Part shown: piece by piece, positions 55,622 through 64,000 of the stretch | Layout: each line of letters starts with the position of its first letter | Numbering within the stretch: the stretch's first letter is position 1 | Origin: Seohaeicola saemankumensis | Lineage (GTDB): Bacteria; Pseudomonadota; Alphaproteobacteria; Rhodobacterales; Rhodobacteraceae | Length of the DNA stretch: 64,000 nt | Assembly (NCBI RefSeq): GCF_020171285.1 | Contig: NZ_JAIUZI010000008.1 | Coordinates: 62,001-126,000 of the forward strand | Direction: 5' to 3' | Notes under the pieces: generated by a model | The model's database searches: none | What the model was told of the DNA's origin: nothing | What the model saw: the letters and a program-made list of their open reading frames with translations, nothing else | Translations under genes and position numbers: made by a program

Positions 55622-56356
55622 ATGCCCAGAGACCGCGCCAAGGACGACGCCCACACGGGGCCGCGTCACGTAGCCATCATCATGGATGGGAACGGCCGCT
55701 GGGCGCAGGCGCGCGGGCGGCCCCGGCTGTTTGGTCATCATGCCGGCGCCAAACGGGTGCGCGAGGTGGTCGAGGCCTGTCCGGCCTTGGGGATCAAGTA
55801 TCTGACGATATTTGCCTTTTCGACCGAGAACTGGAAGCGGACACAGGTCGAGGTGGCCGGTCTGATGAGCCTGTTCCGCCGCTATATCGCCAAGGAGACG
55901 CGGGCGCTGGACGCGCGCGGGGTGCGGGTGCGGTTCATCGGCGACCGGGTGCGGCTGGACGCCAAGCTGACCGGGCTGATGGACCAGCTGGAGACCCAGA
56001 CGCAGGACAATGACAGCGTGCATCTGACCATCGCGCTGAACTATGGCGGCCGCGACGAGGTGGCGCGCGCCACCAAGAGGCTGGCGCAGGATGTGGCCGA
56101 CGGCAAGCTGCGGCCCGAGGACGTCGACGAGGAAACGCTGCCGAAATACCTCGATACCCGGGTGCTGCCGGATCCCGACCTGGTGATCCGCACCAGCGGC
56201 GAGGCGCGGATTTCGAATTTCCTGCTGTGGCAGTCGGCCTATTCGGAATACGAGTTCATCGACACGCTGTGGCCTGATTTCACCGCTGAAGAACTGGCGC
56301 GGCTGTGCGACAGCTACGGTGGCCGGGACCGCCGGTTCGGGGCGGTCAAGACATGA
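55622..56356 (+). CDS. uppS: Isoprenyl transferase (undecaprenyl diphosphate synthase)
   Basis: A 244-residue cis-prenyltransferase making the C55 lipid carrier for cell wall and LPS O-unit synthesis. HVAIIMDGNGRWAQARGRPRLFGHHAGAKRV holds the catalytic Asp and phosphate-binding loop. VIRTSGEARISNFLLWQSAYSE is the conserved dimer-interface/catalytic block. ATG at 55622 is preferred over the longer frame. The stop overlaps cdsA as ATGA. Confidence 0.96.
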   Translation: MPRDRAKDDAHTGPRHVAIIMDGNGRWAQARGRPRLFGHHAGAKRVREVVEACPALGIKYLTIFAFSTENWKRTQVEVAGLMSLFRRYIAKETRALDARGVRVRFIGDRVRLDAKLTGLMDQLETQTQDNDSVHLTIALNYGGRDEVARATKRLAQDVADGKLRPEDVDEETLPKYLDTRVLPDPDLVIRTSGEARISNFLLWQSAYSEYEFIDTLWPDFTAEELARLCDSYGGRDRRFGAVKT

Positions 56357-57150
56357 GCGGCGCGGGGGGCGGCAGCGGGCGCTGGGCCGATCTGGCGCCG
56401 CGGATCGCCTCGGCCGTGGTGATGGTCGCGGTCGGCGGGATCGAGGTCTGGCTGGGCGGGCTGTGGTTCGAAAGCTTTATCGCGGTGGCCTGCGGGCTGA
56501 TGATCTGGGAACTGGCGCGGATGCTGGCGCCCGAGCGGGGCGCGGTTGCGGTGCAGCTGGCGATTCTGACCGGGGCGGCGGTGATGGTCAGCTATCACCT
56601 GCCGCCGTTCTACCGGCTGCCGGTGCTGCTGGCCGCGGTGCTGGTGGGGGTCGGGCAGATCGGCCCGCAACGCGGGCTTTACGGGGTCATCGCGTTGTGG
56701 ATTGCCGCCGCCGGGCTGGGCTTTATCTCGATCCGTGAAACCATGGGGTTCGGCTGGATGCTCTGGCTGATCTGCGTGGTGGTTGCCACCGATGTGGCCG
56801 GGTATTTCATCGGCAAGGCGGTGGGCGGGCCAAAGTTCTGGCCGCGCGTCAGCCCCAAGAAGACATGGTCGGGCACCGCCGGCGGCTGGGCCGCCGCCGC
56901 GCTGGTGGGGGCCGGGTTTGCGGCGTATTTCGGGCTGGGCGCGGGGCTGGTGCTGGTGTCGGTGCTGACGGCGATGGCCAGCCAGGCCGGGGACGTGACC
57001 GAGAGCGCGGTCAAGCGGAAGGCGGGGATCAAGGATTCGTCGAACCTGATCCCCGGACATGGCGGGTTCATGGACCGGTTTGACGGGATGATGGGGGCGT
57101 CGGTCTTTGTTCTGCTGGCCGGGCTGGTCTGGTCGCCGGGGGCGATGTGA
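56353..57150 (+). CDS. cdsA: Phosphatidate cytidylyltransferase
   Basis: A 265-residue membrane enzyme making CDP-diacylglycerol, the branch point to all phospholipids. About eight hydrophobic segments are visible. The signature near the end is GDVTESAVKRKAGIKDSSNLIPGHGGFMDRFDG. ATG at 56353 overlaps the uppS stop (ATGA), and its TGA overlaps the dxr ATG (TGATG). Confidence 0.96.
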   Translation: MSGAGGGSGRWADLAPRIASAVVMVAVGGIEVWLGGLWFESFIAVACGLMIWELARMLAPERGAVAVQLAILTGAAVMVSYHLPPFYRLPVLLAAVLVGVGQIGPQRGLYGVIALWIAAAGLGFISIRETMGFGWMLWLICVVVATDVAGYFIGKAVGGPKFWPRVSPKKTWSGTAGGWAAAALVGAGFAAYFGLGAGLVLVSVLTAMASQAGDVTESAVKRKAGIKDSSNLIPGHGGFMDRFDGMMGASVFVLLAGLVWSPGAM

Positions 57151-58325
57151 TGCGCAGGGTTTCGATTCTGGGCGCGACCGGGTCGATCGGGCAGAACACC
57201 ATCGACCTGATCGCGCGCGATCCGGAGGCCTATGACGTGGTGGCCCTGACGGGCGCGGGCAATATCGCGCAGCTGGCCGAGGACGCGCGCCGTCTGGGTG
57301 CGGATCTGGCGGTGACGGCGCATGAGGACCGGTTGGACGATTTGCGCGCGGCGCTGGCGGGATCGGGTGTCGAGGCCGCCGCCGGGCAGGCCGCGCTGAC
57401 CGAGGCGGGCGCGCGGCCGGCGGACTGGGTGATGTCGGCGATTGTCGGCGCGGCGGGGCTGGCGCCGGGGCTGGCGGCGCTGGAGCAGGGGGCGACGCTG
57501 GCGCTGGCCAACAAGGAATCGCTGGTCTGCGCCGGGGCGCTGGTGCTGGAGATCGCCGCCCGCCACGACGCCCGGCTGCTGCCGGTGGACAGCGAGCATT
57601 CCGCCGTGTTCCAGGCGCTGGCGGGCGAGGATATGGCGGCGGTGGAGCGCATCGTGATCACCGCGAGCGGAGGCGCGTTCCGCGACTGGCCGCTGGAGCG
57701 GCTGGCCCAGGCCACGCTGGCCGAGGCGTCGAGCCACCCGAACTGGGACATGGGCCAGCGGATCACCATCGACAGCGCGTCCATGTTCAACAAGGCGCTG
57801 GAACTGATTGAAACGCGGGAATATTTCGGCATCGACCCGGAGCGGATCGAGGTGCTGGTGCATCCTGAATCGCTGATCCATGCGCTGGTGGGGTTCAACG
57901 ACGGTGCGCTGATGGCGCATGTGGGCGCGCCGGATATGCGCCACGCGATCGGCTATGCGCTGCACTGGCCCGAGCGGCGCGCGCTGCCGGTGCCGCGGCT
58001 GGACCTGGCGCAGGTCGGGCAGCTGAATTTCCGCGCCCCGGACGATGCCCGCTATCCGGCGTTGCGGCTGGCGCGGGCGGTGATGGCGCGGGGCGGGCTG
58101 TCGGGGGCGGTGTTCAACGCCGCCAAGGAGCGCGCGCTGGATGCCTTTATCGCCGGGCGGATCGGATTTCTGGACATGGCGGGCGTGGTGGAACAGGTTT
58201 TGGACCGGTTTGAGGCAAATCCCGGTCTCATTGACGCCGCAATGACCCTTGATAACGTGGTGCAAACAGACCATCTGGCACGGGACTGGGCCGATAACGT
58301 GATGGCAGCGAAACGAGCAGGATAG
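57150..58325 (+). CDS. dxr: 1-deoxy-D-xylulose 5-phosphate reductoisomerase
   Basis: A 391-residue NADPH enzyme, second step of the MEP isoprenoid path. VSILGATGSIGQNTIDLIARDPE is the NADPH loop; LPVDSEHSAVFQAL and ITASGGAFRDWPLERLAQATLAEASSHPNWDMGQRITIDSASMFNKALELIE hold the metal and catalytic residues. ATG at 57150 shares a base with the cdsA stop; GTG at 57147 is the other start. The product path feeds uppS upstream. Confidence 0.97.
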   Translation: MRRVSILGATGSIGQNTIDLIARDPEAYDVVALTGAGNIAQLAEDARRLGADLAVTAHEDRLDDLRAALAGSGVEAAAGQAALTEAGARPADWVMSAIVGAAGLAPGLAALEQGATLALANKESLVCAGALVLEIAARHDARLLPVDSEHSAVFQALAGEDMAAVERIVITASGGAFRDWPLERLAQATLAEASSHPNWDMGQRITIDSASMFNKALELIETREYFGIDPERIEVLVHPESLIHALVGFNDGALMAHVGAPDMRHAIGYALHWPERRALPVPRLDLAQVGQLNFRAPDDARYPALRLARAVMARGGLSGAVFNAAKERALDAFIAGRIGFLDMAGVVEQVLDRFEANPGLIDAAMTLDNVVQTDHLARDWADNVMAAKRAG

Positions 58326-58330
58326 AACTT

Positions 58331-59683
58331 TTGGAACTGACCGGACTGATTCCGCAATTCGGGGGCTTTGCCTATACGCTGGTCGCCTTTGTTCTGGCCC
58401 TTTCGGTGATCGTCGCCGTGCATGAATACGGGCATTACATCGTCGGACGCTGGTCGGGCATCCATGCGGAGGTGTTTTCGCTGGGGTTCGGGCCGGTGCT
58501 GTGGAGCCGGGTCGACAGGCGCGGCACGCGCTGGCAGGTCGCGGCGCTGCCGTTTGGCGGCTATGTCAAGTTTCTGGGCGATGCCAATGCGGCCTCGGGC
58601 AAGGACGAGGCGACCATGGCGGAGATTTTCCGCGAGAACCCGGACAACCTGCGCCACACCATGCATGGCGCGCCGCTCTGGGCGCGGGCGGCGACGGTGG
58701 CGGCGGGGCCGGTGTTCAATTTCGCGATGTCGATCCTTGTTTTCACGGCGATTTTCATGTTTCGCGGCGTGGCCAGCGACCCGCTGACGGTGGGCGAATT
58801 CCGGGCGCTGCCCGACGGGGTCTACGAATTGCGCGAGGGCGACGAGGTGGTGGGCATCGCCGGGATGCCGACACCGGCCTTTGACGATGCCGAGGCCTGG
58901 ACCGCGTTCACCGCCGGTATCCCGATGGAGCGGAGCCTGGACTATGACGTGCGTCGGGACGGGCAGGTTGTAACGGTGCCGGGTCCGTTTCTGTTTCCGC
59001 CGCAGGTCAACCACGTGGCGCCGCGCAGCGCCGCCATCGACGCCGGGCTGGAGCCGGGCGACGTGATCACCGGCATCGACGGGGCGCCGATCTTTGCTTT
59101 TGACCAGCTGAAACAGGCGGTGGAAAGCTCGGACGGGCGGCCGCTGTTGCTGGATGTCTGGCGGCAGGGTGGGACCGAGCAGTTCACGCTGGCGCCGCGG
59201 CGCACCGACGAGCCGCAGCCCGAGGGCGGGTACATCACCCATTGGCGGATCGGCATCGCCGGTGGCATGGCCTTTGACCCGGCCACGGAGACCGCCGGGC
59301 CGATCAGCGCCTTTGCCAGCGGTGTCGGCCAGACCATCGAGATCGTGCGCGGGTCGCTGTCGGGGCTGTGGCACATGGTGACCGGGGCGATCAGCACCTG
59401 CAACATTTCCGGCCCGCTGGGCATCGCCGAGACCTCGGGCGCGATGGCCAGCCAGGGCGCGCAGAGCTTTATCTGGTTCATCGCGGTGCTGTCGACGGCG
59501 GTGGGGCTGCTGAACCTGTTCCCGATCCCGGCGCTGGATGGCGGGCACCTGGTGTTCTACGCCTGGGAGGCGGTGACCGGCCGGCCGCCCAGCGACGCGG
59601 CGCTGCGCGTGCTGATGGCGGCGGGGCTGGCCGTGATCCTGTCGCTGATGGTGTTCGCGCTGGGCAACGATCTGTTCTGCTGA
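58331..59683 (+). CDS. rseP: RseP-family intramembrane zinc protease
   Basis: A 450-residue site-2 protease. The zinc motif HEYGH is at residues 31-35, a PDZ domain is present in the middle (VNHVAPRSAAIDAGLEPGDVITGIDGAPI), and NLFPIPALDGGHLVFYAWE is the second catalytic motif. It cleaves an anti-sigma factor within the membrane in envelope stress responses. The start is TTG at 58331. Only five bases separate it from dxr. Confidence 0.95.
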   Translation: MELTGLIPQFGGFAYTLVAFVLALSVIVAVHEYGHYIVGRWSGIHAEVFSLGFGPVLWSRVDRRGTRWQVAALPFGGYVKFLGDANAASGKDEATMAEIFRENPDNLRHTMHGAPLWARAATVAAGPVFNFAMSILVFTAIFMFRGVASDPLTVGEFRALPDGVYELREGDEVVGIAGMPTPAFDDAEAWTAFTAGIPMERSLDYDVRRDGQVVTVPGPFLFPPQVNHVAPRSAAIDAGLEPGDVITGIDGAPIFAFDQLKQAVESSDGRPLLLDVWRQGGTEQFTLAPRRTDEPQPEGGYITHWRIGIAGGMAFDPATETAGPISAFASGVGQTIEIVRGSLSGLWHMVTGAISTCNISGPLGIAETSGAMASQGAQSFIWFIAVLSTAVGLLNLFPIPALDGGHLVFYAWEAVTGRPPSDAALRVLMAAGLAVILSLMVFALGNDLFC

Positions 59684-59690
59684 CGCGGTT

Positions 59691-59755
59691 GGGGGCGCTG
59701 CCCCCGCCGCCCGTGCCGGGCGGCCCCCCCGGAGTATTTGCCGAAGAGATGAAAG
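59691..59755 (+). repeat. Dispersed hairpin-tail repeat, copy 10
   Basis: GGGGGC-GCT-GCCCCC, then GCCGCCCG-TGC-CGGGCGGC, then CCCCCC and the tail GGAGTATTTG then CCGAAGAGATGAAAG. It lies 8 bases after the rseP stop and 117 bases before the small membrane protein gene. The inner stem is longer than in other copies. Confidence 0.87.
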
Positions 59756-59871
59756 GGGGACGCGGCGCGCGGTTTCGGGGGCGTGATTTTGCGGTTTGCC
59801 CAACTGTTGCCACAATGGGGGGCTAGGGTTGGGACCACTGAAGAACAAAGACCGTCAGAAGGACCCGAGCC

Positions 59872-59997
59872 ATGCAAACGCTGCAACAATCCTACCGTGG
59901 GCTCAGCCTTGTCATGGAGCTGAACTGGGACCGTTTGCTGTTCCTGGGGACCCTGGCCTGCGCGCTGGCGCTGGGCGCCTGGCTGGGCAGCATCTGA
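59872..59997 (+). CDS. Small single-pass membrane protein (41 residues)
   Basis: The frame starts MQTLQQSYRGLSLVMELNWDR and continues LLFLGTLACALALGAWLGSI, one membrane segment. GAAGGA is 10 bases before the ATG. It is too short for most gene finders. It lies between rseP and bamA, and may be a conserved alphaproteobacterial micro-protein; I cannot check. A GC-rich imperfect stem (CCGGCG...CGCCGG) follows the stop. Confidence 0.68.
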   Translation: MQTLQQSYRGLSLVMELNWDRLLFLGTLACALALGAWLGSI

Positions 59998-60000
59998 TTC

Positions 60001-60032
60001 CCCCGGCGTGGCGGGTTTTTGGACCCGCGCCG
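60001..60032 (+). terminator. Imperfect hairpin after the small membrane protein gene
   Basis: CCCCGGCGTGGCGGG, a TTTTTGG loop, and CCCGCGCCGGCC form a stem with a bulge. No long T-run follows. It may attenuate transcription before bamA, or simply be a structured leader. Confidence 0.4.
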
Positions 60033-60136
60033 GCCCTTTCGGGATCCGCCGATCCTGCGCCATTTGGGCTTTTGACATCACCCGCCAATCCCGATAGTCA
60101 CGATTCAAATGTCTGCTAAACATTGGATTCTACACG

Positions 60137-62509
60137 ATGGGTTTGGGGAGCGACGCGGGTACATCCTGCGGTGATCGAGTTGCACGCGGCTATATCTTGT
60201 ATCGGTTGCTGCCAGCAATAATCCTTGCGATTACAACGGTTTTGATGCTGGTTCCGGACCGGGCGCAGGCGCAATCCTATACGTTCAACACGGTTCAGGT
60301 CGAAGGCAACCGGCGCATCGAGACCGCGACCGTGGTGTCCTATCTGGGGCTGGATCGGGGCAAGCCGGTTTCCGCCGGACAGCTGAACGACGCCTATCGG
60401 CGGCTGCTTGACAGTGGCGTTTTTGAAACAGTCGAGCTGGAGCCGCGCGGCGGTACGCTGGTGGTGAAGGTCACCGAGTATCCGACCATCAACATCGTGA
60501 CATTCGAGGGCAACCGCCGGCTGAAGGACGAGGCGCTGGCCGATATCATCGAGTCGACCTCGCGCAAGGTGTTCAGCCCGGAACTGGCGGAGCGCGATGC
60601 CAGCAACATCGCCAGGGCCTATTCCGTGCAGGGCCGGGTGGGGGCGACAGTGACGCCGCGGATCATCCGCCGCAGCGACAACCGGGTCGATCTGATTTTC
60701 GAGATCGCCGAGGGCGACACCACGGAAATCGAGCGGGTCAGCTTTGTCGGCAACCGGATGTTTTCGGACCGGCGTCTGCGGCAGGTGCTGGAAACCAAGC
60801 AGGCCAACATCCTGCGCACCTTCCTGCGCTCTGACACCTTCATCGCGGACCGGATCGCCTTTGACCAGCAGGTGCTGCGCGATTTCTACCTGTCGCGCGG
60901 GTACATCGATTTCCGGGTCAACAGTTCCAACGTCGAGTTCACCCAGGAGCGGGACGCGTTTTACCTGGTGCTGAACGTGACCGAAGGCCAGCAGTTCAAG
61001 TTCGGCAAGATCACCACGGTCAGCGAATACCCCGGGATCGACGCGGCGGAATACCAGGCGGCGCTGAAGGTCAAGCCCGGCACGGTCTATTCGCCGTCGC
61101 TGGTGGAAAACTCGATTGCCCGGCAGGAGCGGCTGTCGATCCAGCAGGGCATCGACTTTCTGCGGGTCGAGCCGCGGATCACCCGCAACGACCGCGATCT
61201 GACGCTGGATGTGGAATTCGCGCTGACCAAGGGGCCGCGCATCTTTGTCGAGCGGATCGACATCGAGGGCAACACGACGACGCTGGACCGGGTGGTGCGG
61301 CAGCAGTTCAAGATCGTCGAGGGCGATCCGTTCAACCCGCGCGAGATCCGTGAAAGTGCGGAGCGGGTGCGGGCGCTGGGCTTTTTCTCGACCTCGGATG
61401 TAGAGGCGCGCGAGGGCTCGTCCTCGGATCAGGTGATCATCGACGTGGATGTGGCCGAACAGCCGACCGGCTCGCTGAGCCTGGGCGGGTCCTATTCTGT
61501 CAACGACGGCTTTGGCGTGGCGATCGGCCTGTCGGAATCCAACTTTCTCGGCCGGGGTCAGCGGCTGTCGCTGACGCTGTCGACGGCGCAGGAGGCGGAA
61601 TCCTATATCATCGGCTTTACCGAACCCTTCCTGCTGGGCCGCGATCTGCGGTTCGATCTGGACATGGGGGCGGCCGGGCGCACGTCGAGCTTTGCGACCT
61701 ATGACAGCGACCGCAAGTTTTTCCTGCCGGCGCTGACCTTTGGCATCAGCGAGAACGCCAGCCTGTCGTTGCGGTATTCCTGGGAACGCAGCGAGATGCT
61801 GACGCGGACGCCGCCGGAGCATGGATTGGTGATCGGGCGCGAGATCGCCCAGGGGCGGAAGACCGCGAGTTCCGCCGGCTTTACCTATACCTATGACAGC
61901 CGCCTGTCGGGGCTGAACCCCAACGCCGGCGTGCTGTTCCAGATCGGCGCGGATTTTGCCGGGCTGGGCGGTGACAGCGAATATGTGCGGACCACCGCCA
62001 AGGCCATCGCGCAGACCAAGATCCTGAACGAGGAGGTGACGCTGCGGGCCACGATCGAGGGCGGGGTCCTGAGCTGGCGCGGCAACAACTTCAGCCGGTC
62101 GCTCGACCGGTTCGTCACCAACCCCGACATCATCCGCGGCTTTGAGCCGGGCGGCATCGGCCCGCGCGACCAGTCGGTGGTCGGCGGGGTGCAATATGAC
62201 GATGCGCTGGGTGGTAACCTGTTTGCCGTGGCCCGATTTGAGGCGGAATTCCCGCTGGGCCTGCCCGAAGAGATCGGTCTGCGCGGCGGCGTGTTCCTGG
62301 ATATCGGCAACCTGTGGGATCTGGACAACGTGGATACGGCCGGCGCGACGATTGTCGGCGCGGACGGGTCGTGGCGCAGTTCGATCGGTCTGTCGTTCCT
62401 GTGGGATACCGCCTTTGGCCCGTTGCGGTTCAACTTTTCCAAGGCGCTGCAGAAGGAAACCTTTGACAAGGAGCAGAGCTTTGACCTGACGATTCAGGCC
62501 AAGTTCTGA
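60137..62509 (+). CDS. bamA: Outer membrane protein assembly factor BamA
   Basis: A 790-residue Omp85 protein. The signal sequence spans residues ~20-46 (LYRLLPAIILAITTVLMLVPDRAQAQ). Five POTRA domains run from ~47 to ~440 (VQVEGNRRIETATV; VTFEGNRRLKDEAL; VSFVGNRMFSDRRL; ITTVSEYPGIDAAEY; IDIEGNTTTLDRVV). The rest is the 16-strand barrel, ending in Phe as usual. GIGPRDQSVVGG is near the conserved VRGF/Y region (IIRGFEPGGIGPRD). It inserts outer-membrane proteins such as LptD in this window. Confidence 0.96.
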   Translation: MGLGSDAGTSCGDRVARGYILYRLLPAIILAITTVLMLVPDRAQAQSYTFNTVQVEGNRRIETATVVSYLGLDRGKPVSAGQLNDAYRRLLDSGVFETVELEPRGGTLVVKVTEYPTINIVTFEGNRRLKDEALADIIESTSRKVFSPELAERDASNIARAYSVQGRVGATVTPRIIRRSDNRVDLIFEIAEGDTTEIERVSFVGNRMFSDRRLRQVLETKQANILRTFLRSDTFIADRIAFDQQVLRDFYLSRGYIDFRVNSSNVEFTQERDAFYLVLNVTEGQQFKFGKITTVSEYPGIDAAEYQAALKVKPGTVYSPSLVENSIARQERLSIQQGIDFLRVEPRITRNDRDLTLDVEFALTKGPRIFVERIDIEGNTTTLDRVVRQQFKIVEGDPFNPREIRESAERVRALGFFSTSDVEAREGSSSDQVIIDVDVAEQPTGSLSLGGSYSVNDGFGVAIGLSESNFLGRGQRLSLTLSTAQEAESYIIGFTEPFLLGRDLRFDLDMGAAGRTSSFATYDSDRKFFLPALTFGISENASLSLRYSWERSEMLTRTPPEHGLVIGREIAQGRKTASSAGFTYTYDSRLSGLNPNAGVLFQIGADFAGLGGDSEYVRTTAKAIAQTKILNEEVTLRATIEGGVLSWRGNNFSRSLDRFVTNPDIIRGFEPGGIGPRDQSVVGGVQYDDALGGNLFAVARFEAEFPLGLPEEIGLRGGVFLDIGNLWDLDNVDTAGATIVGADGSWRSSIGLSFLWDTAFGPLRFNFSKALQKETFDKEQSFDLTIQAKF

Positions 62510-62510
62510 G

Positions 62511-63128
62511 GTGGACGTGCGGCGCGCGAACGGATCCGCAACGGGATGGGCAACGGCGCTGGCTGTTGCCCTGTCCGTTTGTGTCGGGATCGGAGTTGGG
62601 CCCGGACTCTGGGTCGGTGCGGCGCAGGCGCAGACGTTCAACCTGCCGCATATCGGGATTCTGACCATCGAATCGGATCGCATGTTCGAGCAATCCGCCT
62701 TTGGCCGCCGGGTGGCGCTGGAGATCGAGGCGGAGAGCGCGGTTCTGACGGCGGAAAACCGCAGGATCGAGGCGGAGTTGGCGGCCGAGGAGCAGGACCT
62801 GACCCAGCGGCGCGCGGAGATGGAGGCGGAGGCGTTCAGCGCGCTGGCCAATGCGTTTGACGAGAAAGTGCAGCTGAACCGCCGTACTCAGGATGGCAAG
62901 GCGCGGGAGCTGGCCAACCGCAGCGAGGCGGCGCGGGTCGAATTCCTGCAGGCGGCCCGGCCGATTCTTGAGGCGTTGATGCAGGAAACCGGCGCCGGCG
63001 TGATCCTGGAACGGTCGAGCGTGTTCCTGAGCGCCAATGCCACCGATATCACGGATCTGGCCATTCAGCGCATCGACGCCACCATCGGCGATGGCGCCGC
63101 CGTCAGCCGCGACGGCGCCGACAACTAG
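62511..63128 (+). CDS. skp: OmpH/Skp-family periplasmic chaperone
   Basis: A 205-residue protein. The signal sequence ([29 protein letters not shown]) is followed by a short head and two long charged helices ([45 protein letters not shown]), the jellyfish tentacles of Skp. The start is GTG at 62511, one base after the bamA stop. It keeps outer-membrane proteins soluble on the way to BamA. Confidence 0.9.
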   Translation: MDVRRANGSATGWATALAVALSVCVGIGVGPGLWVGAAQAQTFNLPHIGILTIESDRMFEQSAFGRRVALEIEAESAVLTAENRRIEAELAAEEQDLTQRRAEMEAEAFSALANAFDEKVQLNRRTQDGKARELANRSEAARVEFLQAARPILEALMQETGAGVILERSSVFLSANATDITDLAIQRIDATIGDGAAVSRDGADN

Positions 63129-63195
63129 CGCGGCTTGCCGATCCGGGCCGGTATTGCTACTCAGGCCGCTAACATCCCGAGACAGGAAACCTTTC

Positions 63196-63660
63196 ATGAC
63201 ACAAGATCTGAAAAGCGCGGATATCCAGCTGATCCAGCAGATCCTTCCGCATCGTTACCCGTTCCTGCTGGTGGACAAGGTGGTGGACATCGACGGGTTC
63301 CAGTCGGCCTGCGGGATCAAGAACGTGACGATGAACGAGCCGCATTTCCAGGGCCATTTCCCGGGCACGCCGATCATGCCGGGGGTGACCATCGTCGAGG
63401 CGATGGCGCAGACGGCGGGCGTGATGCTGGGCGTTGGCATGGATATGATCGGCACCGATCTGCTGATCTATTTCATGAACATCGACAAGTGCAAGTTCCG
63501 CCGCAAGGTGGTGCCCGGCGACGTGCTGGAGATGCGGGTGACGACGCTGCGCGGCAAGCCGGGCGGCAAGATCTTCAAGTTCGAGGGCCGGGCCACGGTG
63601 GATGGCGAGGTTGCGGCAGAGGCGGAGTTCACCGCCATGATCGACCGTCAGAAGGACTGA
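63196..63660 (+). CDS. fabZ: 3-hydroxyacyl-ACP dehydratase FabZ
   Basis: A 154-residue hot-dog-fold dehydratase. [16 protein letters not shown] and the active-site block [19 protein letters not shown] (catalytic His and Glu) identify it. ATG at 63196 with ACAGGAAA upstream is chosen. It serves both fatty acid synthesis and, by position next to lpxA, balances use of 3-hydroxyacyl-ACP between membrane and lipid A. Confidence 0.96.
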   Translation: MTQDLKSADIQLIQQILPHRYPFLLVDKVVDIDGFQSACGIKNVTMNEPHFQGHFPGTPIMPGVTIVEAMAQTAGVMLGVGMDMIGTDLLIYFMNIDKCKFRRKVVPGDVLEMRVTTLRGKPGGKIFKFEGRATVDGEVAAEAEFTAMIDRQKD

Positions 63661-63663
63661 GCC

Positions 63664-64000
63664 ATGAGCCAGATACACCCCAGCGCGGTGATCGAGGACG
63701 GCGCGCGGCTGGGCGCGGACTGTATCGTCGGGCCGTTCTGCGTGGTGGGCGCCGATGTGACGCTGGGCGACCGGGTCGAGCTGAAAAGCCACGTGGTGGT
63801 GACCGGTGACACGGTGGTGGGTGAAGACACGGTGATCTTTTCCTTTGCGGTGATCGGCGAGATCCCGCAGGACCTGAAGTTCAAGGGCGAGCAGAGCCGG
63901 CTGGAAATCGGTGCGCGCAACCGCATCCGTGAACATGTGACGATGAACGCCGGCACCGAAGGCGGCGGCGGGGTGACCCGCGTGGGCGACGACGGGCTGT
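63664..64000 (+). CDS. lpxA: UDP-N-acetylglucosamine acyltransferase LpxA (cut by right edge)
   Basis: ATG at 63664 starts [53 protein letters not shown], a left-handed beta-helix hexapeptide repeat. [38 protein letters not shown] matches LpxA specifically. It makes the first lipid A intermediate. Only the first 112 residues fit in the window. It starts 3 bases after the fabZ stop; lpxD is not in this cluster. Confidence 0.95.
   Translation, partial: MSQIHPSAVIEDGARLGADCIVGPFCVVGADVTLGDRVELKSHVVVTGDTVVGEDTVIFSFAVIGEIPQDLKFKGEQSRLEIGARNRIREHVTMNAGTEGGGGVTRVGDDGL

Noticed and set aside
60116-62851. Very long minus-strand open frame (911 codons) over bamA and skp
   Set aside because: It is the antisense shadow of bamA in GC-rich DNA. 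It has no ribosome site, low-complexity His/Arg/Gln-rich translation and no domain.

Overview
The window looks like chromosomal DNA of a marine-type Rhodobacteraceae (Roseobacter group) alphaproteobacterium. This is inferred from the high GC content, the gene orders lptF-lptG-lptD-surA-pdxA-rsmA and pyrH-frr-uppS-cdsA-dxr-rseP-bamA-skp-fabZ-lpxA, a metZ leader that fits the alphaproteobacterial SAM-II riboswitch, a GTTC-N7-GTTC (alphaproteobacterial LexA) site, and a TTGAC-N4-ATCAA FNR-type site. I see no prophage, insertion sequence, CRISPR array, tRNA or rRNA. Most of the window is core metabolism and envelope biogenesis, with accessory genes around 10-11, 20-22, 31-36 and 45-53 kb.

Layout. 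0-9.3 kb: a DUF1330-type protein (cut by the left edge), a GNAT acetyltransferase, a nucleoside hydrolase, MazG, then a run of an M20 amidohydrolase and two ureohydrolases (agmatinase and a guanidinobutyrase-like paralogue) that suggests guanidino-compound breakdown, and the prfA-prmC translation-termination pair. 9.5-18.7 kb: a DUF4167 protein, an unknown membrane protein, and the minus-strand LPS-export/outer-membrane operon. 18.8-31.7 kb: pepA-holC, a small unknown gene, a Crp/Fnr regulator with yciB and a DMT transporter, ftsY, a lysoplasmalogenase-like protein, an AlkB-like hydroxylase, xseA, purD and a PAS-LuxR regulator. 31.8-36.3 kb: a VCBS protein with a 2Fe-2S ferredoxin, an orphan DnaE2-type OB domain behind an SOS box, a lipoprotein, a GST, a SnoaL-like protein and a lipase-like hydrolase. 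36.4-45.7 kb: riboswitch-controlled metZ, folE2, two small possibly granule-related proteins, TrkH, an intramembrane protease, ssb, a lytic transglycosylase, and a di-haem peroxidase behind an FNR-type promoter. 45.7-53.1 kb: a small unknown gene, a GlxA-type regulator, an Opp/Dpp ABC importer with a fused double ATPase, and an AraC regulator. 53.2-64 kb: miaA and the long pyrH-to-lpxA envelope/lipid operon, which runs off the right edge.

The least explained signal is a dispersed intergenic element with at least ten copies. It has one or two strong GC hairpins (GGGGGC/GCCCCC and GGCC/GGCC types, or a GCGAGGGGC palindrome) followed by a nearly invariant tail, GGAGTATTTG then AAAGAGATGAAA. The tail end lies next to a gene boundary in nearly every copy. 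A second, rarer 50-bp element with repeated GTTTTGTAC boxes occurs twice. Other points of interest are the orphan SOS-linked OB-fold gene, alternative hairpins behind the SAM-II aptamer, and a perfect 19-bp hairpin over the stop codon of the oppC-like permease gene.
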